The notes under the pieces: generated by a model | Databases searched by the model: none | Seen by the model: only the letters and a program-made list of their open reading frames with translations | What the model was told of the DNA's origin: nothing | Made by a program: the position numbers and the translations under genes | Assembly (NCBI GenBank): GCA_033105485.1 | Contig: CP136956.1 | Span: forward strand, 1-64,000 | From: LVI-A0039 sp033105485 | Lineage (GTDB): Bacteria; Bacillota_I; Bacilli_A; UBA3375 | Length of the DNA: 64,000 nucleotides | Reading direction: 5' to 3' | In this document: positions 17,621 to 26,544 of the stretch, piece after piece | How the letters are laid out: every line of letters starts with the position of its first letter | How positions within the stretch are numbered: position 1 is the first letter of the stretch

Positions 17621-18505
17621 ATGAGTAATATTTTAAAATTTGATGTAGTGAAACATGATAAAATATGGGGGAATGAGCAGTGGATTGTATCTGCTCATCC
17701 TAATGGAGTATCAACAATCACGAATGGTGAGTATGCAGGTATCAGTTTAGCAGAACTATTTAAAACAAATAAGCAATTATTTGGTAATAGCCAAGAAACT
17801 GAATTTCCATTACTAGTAAAAATCATTGAAGCTGAAGATCATTTATCTGTTCAGGTTCACCCTGACGATGAATATGCTAAAGCAAATGAAAACTCACTAG
17901 GAAAAAACGAGTGTTGGTATGTTCTAGACAATAAAGCTGAAGCCGATATTGTTGTTGGACACCATGTTAAAGATAAACAAGAATTAGCAAGTTTAATTGC
18001 AGAAAACAGATTAGAAGAAAAACTTGATATCAAAACAATTGAAAAAGGAGACTTCTTTGATGTTCCTGCAGGAACTATTCATGCAATTCGTGGGGGAACA
18101 ACAATTCTAGAAGTACAGCAATCATCTGATATTACATATCGTTTATATGATTACGGACGTTTAGAAAATGGACAGCCACGTGAATTGCATGTTGATAAGT
18201 CAATTGATGTTGTTGACTTTAATGAGTATACTCAAGACGAACCAACGATAGTTGATACAAATCAATTTACTAAAATTGTTTATGCAGATCACAAGTTCTT
18301 TACAGTTGAACGTGTAATTGCTAAATCAGATTTTGAATATGAAAATTCATTTGATTTTGTGATTGGAGTAGCACTAAATAATGATACATCAATCAATGGT
18401 GAAAAATTTGAAGCTAATCAAGGATTCTTATTACCAGCAAATCAAAACTTAAATATCGAAAAAGGTAGCGAAGTATATATTTCTTATATACGTCCAAGGA
18501 GATAA
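17621..18505 (+). CDS. manA: Mannose-6-phosphate isomerase, class I
   Basis: Interconverts fructose 6-phosphate and mannose 6-phosphate, linking glycolysis to mannose use or GDP-mannose. 294 residues, the compact Firmicutes form. Zinc ligands are visible in SVQVHPDDEYA, NECWYVLD and VPAGTIHAI, with the catalytic Arg in ITYRLYDYGR. GAGGAG at 17611-17616 fits ATG 17621 better than ATG 17618. It opens a run with the Asp23 gene, fakA and recG. No PTS mannose permease is in the window. Confidence 0.93.
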   Translation: MSNILKFDVVKHDKIWGNEQWIVSAHPNGVSTITNGEYAGISLAELFKTNKQLFGNSQETEFPLLVKIIEAEDHLSVQVHPDDEYAKANENSLGKNECWYVLDNKAEADIVVGHHVKDKQELASLIAENRLEEKLDIKTIEKGDFFDVPAGTIHAIRGGTTILEVQQSSDITYRLYDYGRLENGQPRELHVDKSIDVVDFNEYTQDEPTIVDTNQFTKIVYADHKFFTVERVIAKSDFEYENSFDFVIGVALNNDTSINGEKFEANQGFLLPANQNLNIEKGSEVYISYIRPRR

Positions 18506-18506
18506 T

Positions 18507-18854
18507 ATGAAAATTAAAATTGAAAACGAAAAAGGAAACAACTACATTAACAGTTATGAAATCGATAGATTCATCAAACTTCAAGTTGAGATGATTCCAG
18601 GTGTTACTAATTTAGCATCTAAGTCTAAGATTTCTCCACTATTAAGTATTTTCTCACCAGAGAGTTCTCGTGGTGTAGAAGTGGTATATCTACAAGGAAA
18701 CCGTGTAGGAATTAGCGTATATGTTGTTGTCAACAAAGATATGAACTTTATTAGAGTTACAAATTCTATTCAAGAAATCTTAAAATACAGTGTGGCTAAA
18801 AAATACGGATTAAAAGTTAAGTTCGTAGATGTACATGTGAAGGGTATTAAATAG
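18507..18854 (+). CDS. Asp23/Gls24 family protein (YloU-like)
   Basis: 115 residues of the Asp23/Gls24 fold, with SRGVEVVYLQGNRVGISVYV and the C-terminal KVKFVDVHVKGI pattern. In Bacillota a YloU-type copy almost always precedes the fatty-acid kinase gene fakA (yloV), as here, one base apart. The family is associated with the envelope and alkaline or cell-wall stress, and its role next to FakA is not established. A strong AAGGAGAT lies before the ATG. No anchor segment is visible. Confidence 0.85.
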   Translation: MKIKIENEKGNNYINSYEIDRFIKLQVEMIPGVTNLASKSKISPLLSIFSPESSRGVEVVYLQGNRVGISVYVVVNKDMNFIRVTNSIQEILKYSVAKKYGLKVKFVDVHVKGIK

Positions 18855-18863
18855 GTGAATAAA

Positions 18864-20468
18864 ATGGAAAAATTAGTAGCAAAGAAATATCAGGAAATGA
18901 TCCAATATTCTGGTCAACTGATGGAAGCACATAAGGAAATGATTAATGACTTAAACGTATTCCCAGTACCAGATGGTGATACTGGTAGTAATATGAATAT
19001 GACAATTCAATCAGGTGTTAAAGCTGTTTCAAACGGAAACTTAATGAGTATTGATGAAGTAGCAAAATCTTTTTCTAAAGGATTATTAATGGGAGCACGT
19101 GGTAACTCAGGTGTTATCTTATCTCAATTCTTCCGTGGATTAAGTGAAGGTTTAGCAGGTAAAGACGTAGCAACTTCTGAAGAGTTCCATGCTGCAATGG
19201 GTAAAGGTGTAGAACGTGCTTATTCTTCAGTAATTAAAGCTGTTGAAGGTACAATCTTAACTGTAGCTCGTGAAATGCATGAAAACGTAACTGAACCTAA
19301 AGCGGATATTGTTGAATACTTTGAACAATTAATTGCAGCAGGGGAAGAATCTTTAAACAATACTCCAGAATTATTACCAGTTCTTAAAGAAGTTGGTGTA
19401 GTTGATAGTGGAGGTAAAGGTTTATTAGTTATCTTTGAAGGTATGCTAGCAAACTTAAAAGGGGAAGAGTTAGACTTAAGCGCAATTTCTTCATTTGAAG
19501 ATTTCCAAGCTGGAGAGGAACACCCTATTAACCCTGAAGATATTACTTTCGGTTTCTGTACTGAAATGTTATTACGTCTTCATGATGCTGATAGCTTAGA
19601 TATTGATGTAGTAAAAGAATTCTTAATGTCAAAAGGTGATTCAATCGTAGCAATCCAAGATGAAGATATTTTAAAAACTCACGTTCACACTGAAGAACCT
19701 TTAGAAGTTTTAGCTTATGGAGCTAAAATTGGTACTTTCGTTCACGTTAAGAGTGAAAACATGAGAATTCAAGCTGAAGAGGCTCATGGTTCTGCTCCTA
19801 AAGAAAGAAAAGCACAAGCTGTTGTTACAGTAGCTTCTTCTGATGATATGGGTGAATTATTCAAAAATATTCAAGACGTTGAGATCGTAAGTGGTGGACA
19901 AACAATGAACCCATCTACTGAAGATTTAGTTAATGCAGTTAAAGCTGCTAATGCAGATAAAGTAATTATTTTACCAAACAACTCAAACATTATTATGAGT
20001 GCAAAAGCTGCAATTGACTTAATTGAAGGTGTAGAAGTTGAAGTTGTTGAGTCTAAATACATGACACAAGCAATTGAAGCATTAATTGCATACTCTGCAG
20101 AAGCTGATTTTGAAGCTAATGTAAGTGCAATGAAAGAAGTAATTGGAGAAGTAACTAGTGTTGAAGTTACAACTGCAATCAAAACTACTTCAATCGAAGG
20201 TATTGAAATTACTGAAAACGACTTCATCGGAATCGTAAACGGTAAAATTAAATTATCAATGGCTGAAGAAAAAGCAATCTTAAAAACAATCTTTGAAAAA
20301 ATGATTGAAGCAGATATGGATGTTATCACAATCTTATTAGGTGAAAATTCAAACGCATCATTAATTGATGAATTAATTGAATACATTGAAGACGAATCAC
20401 CATTTACTGAAGTTCAAAAGTATGTAACTAACCAACCAGTTTACCCATACTTAATTTCAGGTGTTTAA
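18864..20468 (+). CDS. fakA: Fatty-acid kinase catalytic subunit FakA (YloV)
   Basis: Phosphorylates FakB-bound fatty acids so that exogenous fatty acids enter phospholipid synthesis. About 534 residues: N-terminal DhaL-like kinase domain with NVFPVPDGDTGSNMNMT (nucleotide and Mg site) and GARGNSGVILSQFFRG, a middle domain with ILKTHVHTEEP, and a C-terminal DegV-like domain ending at residue ~534. ATG 18864 preceded by AGGTG is preferred; GTG 18855 in the same frame is possible. Its FakB partner is not in the window. The stop overlaps recG. Confidence 0.93.
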   Translation: MEKLVAKKYQEMIQYSGQLMEAHKEMINDLNVFPVPDGDTGSNMNMTIQSGVKAVSNGNLMSIDEVAKSFSKGLLMGARGNSGVILSQFFRGLSEGLAGKDVATSEEFHAAMGKGVERAYSSVIKAVEGTILTVAREMHENVTEPKADIVEYFEQLIAAGEESLNNTPELLPVLKEVGVVDSGGKGLLVIFEGMLANLKGEELDLSAISSFEDFQAGEEHPINPEDITFGFCTEMLLRLHDADSLDIDVVKEFLMSKGDSIVAIQDEDILKTHVHTEEPLEVLAYGAKIGTFVHVKSENMRIQAEEAHGSAPKERKAQAVVTVASSDDMGELFKNIQDVEIVSGGQTMNPSTEDLVNAVKAANADKVIILPNNSNIIMSAKAAIDLIEGVEVEVVESKYMTQAIEALIAYSAEADFEANVSAMKEVIGEVTSVEVTTAIKTTSIEGIEITENDFIGIVNGKIKLSMAEEKAILKTIFEKMIEADMDVITILLGENSNASLIDELIEYIEDESPFTEVQKYVTNQPVYPYLISGV

Positions 20469-22360
20469 TGTTTAACCAAACAGCAAACATAACAACTTTA
20501 AAAGGAGTAGGCGAAAAAACAGCCGCTCCTTTTTTTGATAAAAACATCCAAACAATTGATGATCTAATAACATATTTACCACTCTCATACATTGCTTATA
20601 GTAGTAATGATATGGTTGATGGAAGTAATGTAATACTAAATGGAGTTATAAATTCTCCAGTTCATGACTTTAGTCCGAGGCGTAATTTATTAATTACTAA
20701 CTTCACAATTACTGATGGTGAAACTACTCATAAAATAGTTGCCTGGAATATGCGCCATTTAAAGTTTGCATTTAAAAGTGGGGACAGTGTTTCAATCTTA
20801 GGAAAATATGATCAAGCTCGTAACCAAATAACGCTTAAGAAGATTGAAGAAATTACAGACCAAGTTCATGGTGATAATATAGTTGCTGCCTATTCTAAAA
20901 TTAATAAAGTATCAAACTTAAAAATTAATAAATTTATTTTAAATGCAATTGAAGCTAGTGAATTAAGTGAGGATCAAAAACAAATGTTAATTGAACTCCA
21001 TAAACCAACTAGTTTCGAAAGCTTACACAATGCCCGTGAACAATTTAAACGTCACGAGTTTACGGCTTATTATAAAAAAATATTAGCAATGAGCTTTGAT
21101 CAAAAAGAAGATATCGGCTTTGCCCAACAAATCGATATGAATGTAATTAATGACTTCAAACAATCATTGCCTTATAGTTTAACGTCAGCACAAGAATCGG
21201 CTGTAATAAGTGGTTTAGAAGCGTTACAAGCACCAAAGCCAATGCAATCACTAATGTTAGGTGATGTTGGTAGTGGTAAGACGATTGTTAGTTTAATTTA
21301 TGCCCTTGCAGTTCTTAATAATGGAGGCCAAGTTGCATTTATGCTTCCGACTGAAATTTTAGCAAAGCAAGTATTTAGTATTATCCAGCAATTACTACCC
21401 AATTATCAAAGTGACTTGTTAGTATCTAGTGTCAAACCTAGTCATAAGAAATTACTAAAAGCCAGACTTCAAACTGGAAGCCTAGATATCGTTGTAGGAA
21501 CTCATGCTTTAATCGAAGATGATGTTGAGTTTAGTAATCTACGATTAGTAATTATTGATGAACAACATAGATTTGGAGTAAATCAACGTGATACCTTAGT
21601 TAACAAAGGTCAATTTGTTAATTATTGTTACCTTAGTGCAACGCCAATTCCACGTACACTTGCTCATACACTATATGGAGTTATTGATATTATTAATATC
21701 GATAGTAAACCTGCTAATCGTATTCCAATTGAAACTACGGTTTATGCAAAAAGTCAGAAGAAAGCGATGATGAGTGTAATTGACTCTGAACTAGCTAAAG
21801 GTAATCAAGTATTTATCATTACCCCACTTGCTTACGAAGTAGAAGATTTACCTTTAAATGATAGTTTAAGTACGTATGAGTCATTTGAAAAATATTATAA
21901 AGACAAATATAATGTTGGAATGATAAATGGACAACTTAAAGCTGATCATAAAGATAAAATTATGAATATGTTCAGAAATAAAGAATATGACTTACTAGTA
22001 GCGACAACAGTAATCGAAGTCGGAGTTGATATTCCAGGAGCAACGACGATTGCAATTTTAAATGCAGAACGATTCGGACTTGCAACATTACATCAACTAC
22101 GTGGACGTGTTGGTCGAAATGACTTACAATCATATTGTTTATTACTAGATGAAAGTAATAACGCCGAAAGTAAAGAGCGATTAAAACTTATGGAAACTAT
22201 TGATAATGGTGCAGAACTTGCAACCTTAGATTACCAGATGCGAGGAATGGGAGAAGTAACTGGTATTCGCCAAAGTGGGAATGAAGACTTTAAGTTATTT
22301 GATTTACAACAAGATAATCACTTAGCTGAAGAAATCATTAACGAATTAAACAAGGAATAA
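20468..22360 (+). CDS. recG: ATP-dependent DNA helicase RecG
   Basis: Branch-migrating helicase that remodels stalled forks. 630 residues, shorter than the usual ~680, mostly at the N-terminal wedge domain. LKGVGEKTAAPFF opens the protein; Walker A GDVGSGKTIVSL, Walker B VIIDEQHRFGVNQR, motif III YLSATPIPRTLA, and the C-terminal VGRNDLQSYCLLL block are all present. The start overlaps the fakA stop. An intrinsic-terminator-like hairpin sits inside codons 11-23 (see separate entry). Confidence 0.95.
   Translation: MFNQTANITTLKGVGEKTAAPFFDKNIQTIDDLITYLPLSYIAYSSNDMVDGSNVILNGVINSPVHDFSPRRNLLITNFTITDGETTHKIVAWNMRHLKFAFKSGDSVSILGKYDQARNQITLKKIEEITDQVHGDNIVAAYSKINKVSNLKINKFILNAIEASELSEDQKQMLIELHKPTSFESLHNAREQFKRHEFTAYYKKILAMSFDQKEDIGFAQQIDMNVINDFKQSLPYSLTSAQESAVISGLEALQAPKPMQSLMLGDVGSGKTIVSLIYALAVLNNGGQVAFMLPTEILAKQVFSIIQQLLPNYQSDLLVSSVKPSHKKLLKARLQTGSLDIVVGTHALIEDDVEFSNLRLVIIDEQHRFGVNQRDTLVNKGQFVNYCYLSATPIPRTLAHTLYGVIDIINIDSKPANRIPIETTVYAKSQKKAMMSVIDSELAKGNQVFIITPLAYEVEDLPLNDSLSTYESFEKYYKDKYNVGMINGQLKADHKDKIMNMFRNKEYDLLVATTVIEVGVDIPGATTIAILNAERFGLATLHQLRGRVGRNDLQSYCLLLDESNNAESKERLKLMETIDNGAELATLDYQMRGMGEVTGIRQSGNEDFKLFDLQQDNHLAEEIINELNKE
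20498..20536 (+). terminator. Terminator-like hairpin inside the 5' end of recG
   Basis: AAAAGGAG pairs with CTCCTTTT, with an inner GGC/GCC, and seven or more T follow the CTCC. By structure this is a good intrinsic terminator, yet it lies within the recG coding sequence. Translation of recG, coupled to fakA, could keep it unfolded. Confidence 0.55.
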
Positions 22361-22363
22361 CAT

Positions 22364-23032
22364 ATGAAAGTAGAAGTTGTAAAAAAATATTATAGTAACA
22401 TCCAAAACCAATTAAGCCAAGAACAAGAGAGTAGAGACGACATATTTACTGAGTATCGTAACTACTTACAAGCTTATGTTAAAGAGGGGAACTTAAAAGC
22501 AATTCTTCAATACAGTAGCGTAATGAATGAACTAAACTATGAAGAGCAGGAAATTATTGATTTCTTACTATCTTATCATAATCAGTTTTTAGAAAGTAAT
22601 GATAATCGTTTAAAAGTTCGCTTTTATGTAAACTTAAGTTTCTACTATTTAGCATCTGATCGCCATTTTGATAATATTCAAATACTTAAATATCTACAAG
22701 TTGCAAATGAATATCAAGTAACAGCTCAGGCGCATAGTTTACTCGGTTATTATTATTATCATAACCAACAGTTAGAACTTGCTAAAGATAACTATCAAAA
22801 AGCTTTTCAATTAGAAGAAAATGAATTTGATTATATAAATTACAAACAACTTGAGATTTATTTAAATAAATTAACTGTAGAAGATAACTTATCAATATCA
22901 ACGTTTAAGGATGAGGATAATATCGAGTTAGTTTATGAATTGCTTGCTAACAAAAGTATCGTAGATGAAGACCTTTGTATCATGTTAAAATGTAATTTAT
23001 TAGATTGCATTATTCATGGCCATTACGAGTAA
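22364..23032 (+). CDS. TPR-like helical repeat protein of unknown function
   Basis: 222 residues, all-helical by composition, no membrane segment or signal. One stretch around residues 118-150 (AHSLLGYYYYHNQQLELAKDNYQKAFQLE, core AKDNYQKAFQLE) reads as a tetratricopeptide repeat; the rest is weaker. AAGGAA precedes the ATG, three bases after the recG stop, so it belongs to that operon. I do not recognise an orthologue. A scaffold or regulator role would be the family expectation only. Confidence 0.65.
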   Translation: MKVEVVKKYYSNIQNQLSQEQESRDDIFTEYRNYLQAYVKEGNLKAILQYSSVMNELNYEEQEIIDFLLSYHNQFLESNDNRLKVRFYVNLSFYYLASDRHFDNIQILKYLQVANEYQVTAQAHSLLGYYYYHNQQLELAKDNYQKAFQLEENEFDYINYKQLEIYLNKLTVEDNLSISTFKDEDNIELVYELLANKSIVDEDLCIMLKCNLLDCIIHGHYE

Positions 23033-23043
23033 GTATTGTTAAG

Positions 23044-23060
23044 TGTCAAATAAGGTCAAA
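23044..23060 (+). promoter_or_regulatory. CtsR-like operator upstream of trxB
   Basis: TGTCAAATAAGGTCAAA matches the tandem-heptad CtsR operator RGTCAAA-NAN-RGTCAAA with a single mismatch at the first base. It sits just upstream of the -10 of trxB, a position where a repressor would block polymerase. Confidence 0.6.
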
Positions 23061-23070
23061 AGATAAAATA

Positions 23071-23079
23071 TGGTAGAAT
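23071..23079 (+). promoter_or_regulatory. Extended -10 promoter of trxB
   Basis: TGGTAGAAT fits TGn plus a -10 of TAGAAT, about 30 bases before the start codon. The -35 region is occupied by the CtsR-like operator. Confidence 0.6.
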
Positions 23080-23109
23080 AATATTAACTTGAAATACATA
23101 GGAGGAAAC

Positions 23110-24012
23110 ATGTTAGATTTAATTATTATTGGAGCTGGACCTGCAGGGTTAACTGCGGCTATTTATGCTTCACGTGCAGGATTAAGTACTGCAATTATTG
23201 AAAGAGGTGCACCAGGTGGTAAAATGTTCGTTACTCACGAAATTGAGAACTACCCTGGATTTGAAAATATCACAGGACGTGAACTTTCTCAAACAATGCA
23301 CAAACATGCTTTAAAATTTGGTGCTCAATATGAGTACGGAGATGTAAAAGAAATCGTTGACTTAGGTGAGACTAAAAAAGTTATCACTAATATGAAAGAA
23401 TATGAAGCGAAGAGAGTAATTATCGCAACTGGTACTGAGAACAAAAAACTTGGTGCTCCAGGAGAAGAAGAATTACAAGGAGCAGGAATTTCATACTGTG
23501 CAGTTTGTGATGGAAACTTCTTTAGAGACCGTGACGTAGCTGTTGTTGGTGGTGGAAACAGCGCTTTAGAAGAAGCTTTATACTTAGCTGACATTTGTAA
23601 ATCAGTTACAATTATTCACAGACGTCAAGAATTTAGAGCTGAAGAATATATCGTAAATAAAGTTAAGTCAAGAGAAAACATTAACTTCATCTTAGATAGC
23701 AATGTTAAATCATTTAATGGTGAAGGTAAATTAGAATCTGTAACTACAGTAAACAAAAATACAAAAGAAGAAACTACTACTGAAGTGGCTGGTGCATTCG
23801 TATATGTAGGCTTAATTCCAATTACAAGTCCATTTACTGATCTTGGAATCGTAGATGAACGTGGAAACATCAAAGTTGATGAAAGACTTGAATCTAATGT
23901 AAAAGGAATCTTCGTTGCTGGAGATGTTCGCGAAAAAGATTTACGTCAAATTGCAACTGCAACAAACGATGGAGCTATCTGTGCTCAAAATATTATTAAT
24001 GATTTAAAATAA
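23110..24012 (+). CDS. trxB: Thioredoxin reductase
   Basis: NADPH-dependent flavoprotein reducing thioredoxin. About 300 residues. FAD site GAGPAGLTAAIYASR at the N-terminus, redox pair CAVC within YCAVCDG, NADPH site GGGNSALEEALYLA, and the second FAD block GIFVAGDVREKDLRQI. ATG 23110 follows AGGAGG; an upstream in-frame TTG at 23089 is not needed. It has its own promoter and a CtsR-like operator, suggesting induction by protein-folding stress. A terminator follows. Confidence 0.96.
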   Translation: MLDLIIIGAGPAGLTAAIYASRAGLSTAIIERGAPGGKMFVTHEIENYPGFENITGRELSQTMHKHALKFGAQYEYGDVKEIVDLGETKKVITNMKEYEAKRVIIATGTENKKLGAPGEEELQGAGISYCAVCDGNFFRDRDVAVVGGGNSALEEALYLADICKSVTIIHRRQEFRAEEYIVNKVKSRENINFILDSNVKSFNGEGKLESVTTVNKNTKEETTTEVAGAFVYVGLIPITSPFTDLGIVDERGNIKVDERLESNVKGIFVAGDVREKDLRQIATATNDGAICAQNIINDLK

Positions 24013-24020
24013 TAACTAAA

Positions 24021-24052
24021 ACACTCTAGGCGTATCTAGGGTGTTTATTTTA
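24021..24052 (+). terminator. Intrinsic terminator after trxB
   Basis: ACACTCTAG pairs with CTAGGGTGT (one GU) around a 6-base loop, followed by a T-rich TTTATTTT. Confidence 0.8.
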
Positions 24053-24160
24053 TATTTGCATCGTAATTTGTATTTAAACCTAAAATAAGTAGTTATATTA
24101 AAACAATTAAATCATTTTCGTGTTACATTTATTATTATAAATATGTATTAGGAAGATAAA

Positions 24161-24292
24161 ATGAATTTTGCTATGAAACATGTACCAGGTACATATAATG
24201 CTAATCATCCGATTACTTTAGAACTATTCGGATTTGGATTAATAATTATTTTTAGTTACATGTATAATTATTTGGAAATTAACTACACATAA
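24161..24292 (+). CDS. Possible 43-residue membrane mini-protein or gene remnant
   Basis: A 43-codon frame with AGGAAG seven bases before its ATG, lying alone between the trxB terminator and another terminator at 24305. Its second half (LFGFGLIIIFSYMYNYLEI) is hydrophobic and could span the membrane once. I recognise no family. It could be a real small protein, since it has both a ribosome binding site and its own terminator, or the debris of a larger gene. A weak -10-like TATAAA lies ~20 bases upstream. Confidence 0.35.
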   Translation: MNFAMKHVPGTYNANHPITLELFGFGLIIIFSYMYNYLEINYT

Positions 24293-24304
24293 ATAAGAAG
24301 ATGA

Positions 24305-24337
24305 GATGCTCTAGTTTGACCTAGAGTATCTTTTATT
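24305..24337 (+). terminator. Intrinsic terminator after the small frame
   Basis: GATGCTCTAG pairs with CTAGAGTATC around a 6-base loop, followed by TTTTATT. Confidence 0.75.
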
Positions 24338-24359
24338 ATCCGAGTAGTCAAGTGATAAA

Positions 24360-24435
24360 TTGGCTATTATATTGCCAAAATTACACCTTTAAAATTTAGA
24401 ATGTGTAACTATATTTAAGAAAAAGTTTACACCTT
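24360..24435. promoter_or_regulatory. Cluster of short repeats upstream of the ptsHI promoter
   Basis: An inverted repeat TTGGC-N9-GCCAA (24360-24378) is followed by TTACACCTT at 24381-24389, the inverse GTGTAA at 24403-24408, and TTACACCTT again at 24427-24435. They lie just upstream of the -35 element, where activators bind. The binding protein is unknown. Confidence 0.4.
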
Positions 24436-24457
24436 GGTGGAAAAACTAAAAAAAGCA

Positions 24458-24486
24458 TTTACATTTTCGATATTATTTAGTATAAT
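24458..24486 (+). promoter_or_regulatory. Sigma-A-type promoter of ptsHI
   Basis: TTTACA, a 17-base spacer, then a perfect TATAAT; the HPr start codon is 35 bases further on. The best vegetative promoter in the left half of the window. Confidence 0.85.
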
Positions 24487-24520
24487 ACTTTTGTATAAAA
24501 AATATTTGGAGGAATTTATC

Positions 24521-24790
24521 ATGAATAAATCATTTGTAATTACAGACCCAGTTGGGTTACACGCAAGACCTGCGACATTATTAGTAAACGAAGCTGGAAA
24601 ATTTGCTTCTGAAGCTAAAATTATCGTTGAAGGTAAAGAAGCTAACTTAAAATCAATTATGGGAGTTATGTCTTTAGCAATCTCTAACGGTGTTGAGTTC
24701 GAAGTTGTTACTGAAGGGGATGACGCTACTGAAGCTTTAAACGCTATTGCTGAAGTTATCACTACTAACAACATTGGTGAAGCTAAATAA
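24521..24790 (+). CDS. ptsH: Phosphocarrier protein HPr
   Basis: 89 residues. Phosphoryl carrier between enzyme I and sugar-specific EIIA proteins. GLHARPAT carries the His phosphorylated by EI (His14 here, His15 in Bacillus numbering), and LKSIMGVMSL carries the regulatory Ser45 that HPr kinase modifies in Bacillota, allowing CcpA-type control. GGAGG precedes ATG 24521. The same frame is open upstream to 24434, but that part overlaps the promoter and is not coding. ptsI follows. Confidence 0.97.
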   Translation: MNKSFVITDPVGLHARPATLLVNEAGKFASEAKIIVEGKEANLKSIMGVMSLAISNGVEFEVVTEGDDATEALNAIAEVITTNNIGEAK

Positions 24791-24828
24791 TTATAGTTTA
24801 AAAAACACTTACTAGAAAAAGGTATAAA

Positions 24829-26544
24829 ATGAGAAAAGAGTTAAAAGGTATTGCAGCCTCAAAAGGTATCGCAGTTGCTAAAGTATATAAACTTCAAGAA
24901 GTTGACTTAACAATTGACGTTCCTAGTGAGATTGTAGTAAATGATGAAGTTGCAAAATTAGAAACTGCAATGACTGACACTTTAAGTCAATTAGATGAAA
25001 TTAAAGCTATTGCATTAGAAAAACTTGGTGAAGAAGAAGCACAAGTATTCGATGCTCACAAATTAATTTTAGAAGATCCAGAACTTATCGGACAAGTAAA
25101 AATGAAAATCGAAAACGAAAATAAAGATGCAGCTACTGCAATTATGGAAGTTACTGATTTCTTCGTTATGATGTTCGAAGGAATGGAAGATGAAGTATTT
25201 AAAGGACGTGCATCTGATATTAAAGATGTTCGTAAACGTTTCGTTGCAAATGTTTTAGGAAGAAAAATCCCTGAACTTTCAACTATTAGTGAAGAAGTAG
25301 TAATCGTAGCTGAAGATTTAACACCAAGTGAAACATCTCAATTAAACAAAGAAGTTACTCTTGGATTCGTTACAAATATTGGTGGACGTACTTCTCACTC
25401 AGCTATTATGGCTCGTAGTTTAGAAATTCCAGCTGTTGTTGGAACAGGAAACGTAGTAGAAGAAGCTCAAGACGGAGATATCATCTTATTAGATGGACTT
25501 GACGGTAACGTTATTTTAAATCCAACTGACGCTGAAATTCAAGAATATCAAGCGAAAGCTGATAAATTTGAAGAAGAGAAGAAATTATGGCAAGAATATA
25601 AAGATAAGCCAACAGTATCTAAAGATGGACACCACACTGAACTTGTGGCTAACATCGGTACACCAAATGATTTAGAAGGTGTTATCAACAATGGTGCTGA
25701 AGGTGTAGGACTATACCGTACTGAATTCTTATACATGGATTCTAACGAACTTCCAAGTGAAGAGGTACAGTTCACAGCTTATAAAAAAGTATTAGAAACT
25801 ATGGGTGAAAAACCAGTAGTAGTACGTACTTTAGATATTGGTGGGGACAAAGAGTTATCATACTTAAAATTCCCAGAAGAAATGAACCCATTCTTAGGAT
25901 ACCGTGCAATCCGTTTATGTTTAGATCGTGATGATATCTTCAGAGTACAATTACGTGCGTTATTACGTGCAAGTGTATTTGGAAACTTAAAAATCATGTT
26001 TCCTATGATTGCAACTTTACAAGAGTTTAGAGACGCTAAAGCGATTCTTTTAGAAGAAAAAGAACGTTTAGTTGCTGAAGGTATTGAAGTTAGTGACGAT
26101 ATTGAAATTGGTATCATGGTAGAGATTCCATCTACTGCAATGATGGCTGATACATTCGCTAAGGAAGTTGACTTCTTTAGTATTGGAACTAACGATTTAA
26201 TCCAATATACAATGGCATGTGACCGTATGAGTGAGAAAATTTCATACTTATACCAACCATATAACCCAGCGATCTTACGTATGGTAAGAAACGTAGTTAA
26301 TGCTGCAAACGCTGAAGGTAAATGGGCAGGTATGTGTGGTGAGATGGCTTCTGACCCAATCGCAATCCCATTATTATTAGGAATTGGTCTTCACGAATTC
26401 TCAATGTCTGCAACTGCTGTATTACCGTCTAGATTACAAATTGCTAACTTAAGCAAAAGTGAAATTGAACAAGCTATTGATGAAGTATTAAACTTATCAA
26501 CTGCTGATGAAGTAGAACAGTATGTTAAAGAAAGATTAATGTAG
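24829..26544 (+). CDS. ptsI: PTS enzyme I (phosphoenolpyruvate-protein phosphotransferase)
   Basis: Transfers phosphate from PEP to HPr. 571 residues, the standard length. The phospho-histidine motif GGRTSHSAIMARS is near residue 190; the PEP-binding TIM barrel shows GVGLYRTEFLYM, the block GGDKELSYL, and the catalytic Cys in GMCGEMASDP. It is 38 bases behind ptsH with only a modest ribosome binding site (AAAAAGG), so EI should be made in lower amount than HPr. The stop codon lies inside the following terminator hairpin. Confidence 0.97.
   Translation: MRKELKGIAASKGIAVAKVYKLQEVDLTIDVPSEIVVNDEVAKLETAMTDTLSQLDEIKAIALEKLGEEEAQVFDAHKLILEDPELIGQVKMKIENENKDAATAIMEVTDFFVMMFEGMEDEVFKGRASDIKDVRKRFVANVLGRKIPELSTISEEVVIVAEDLTPSETSQLNKEVTLGFVTNIGGRTSHSAIMARSLEIPAVVGTGNVVEEAQDGDIILLDGLDGNVILNPTDAEIQEYQAKADKFEEEKKLWQEYKDKPTVSKDGHHTELVANIGTPNDLEGVINNGAEGVGLYRTEFLYMDSNELPSEEVQFTAYKKVLETMGEKPVVVRTLDIGGDKELSYLKFPEEMNPFLGYRAIRLCLDRDDIFRVQLRALLRASVFGNLKIMFPMIATLQEFRDAKAILLEEKERLVAEGIEVSDDIEIGIMVEIPSTAMMADTFAKEVDFFSIGTNDLIQYTMACDRMSEKISYLYQPYNPAILRMVRNVVNAANAEGKWAGMCGEMASDPIAIPLLLGIGLHEFSMSATAVLPSRLQIANLSKSEIEQAIDEVLNLSTADEVEQYVKERLM

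Noticed and set aside
24434..24520. N-terminal hydrophobic extension of HPr
   Set aside because: The frame is open upstream, but this stretch contains the -35, -10 and ribosome binding site of ptsH; HPr starts at ATG 24521.
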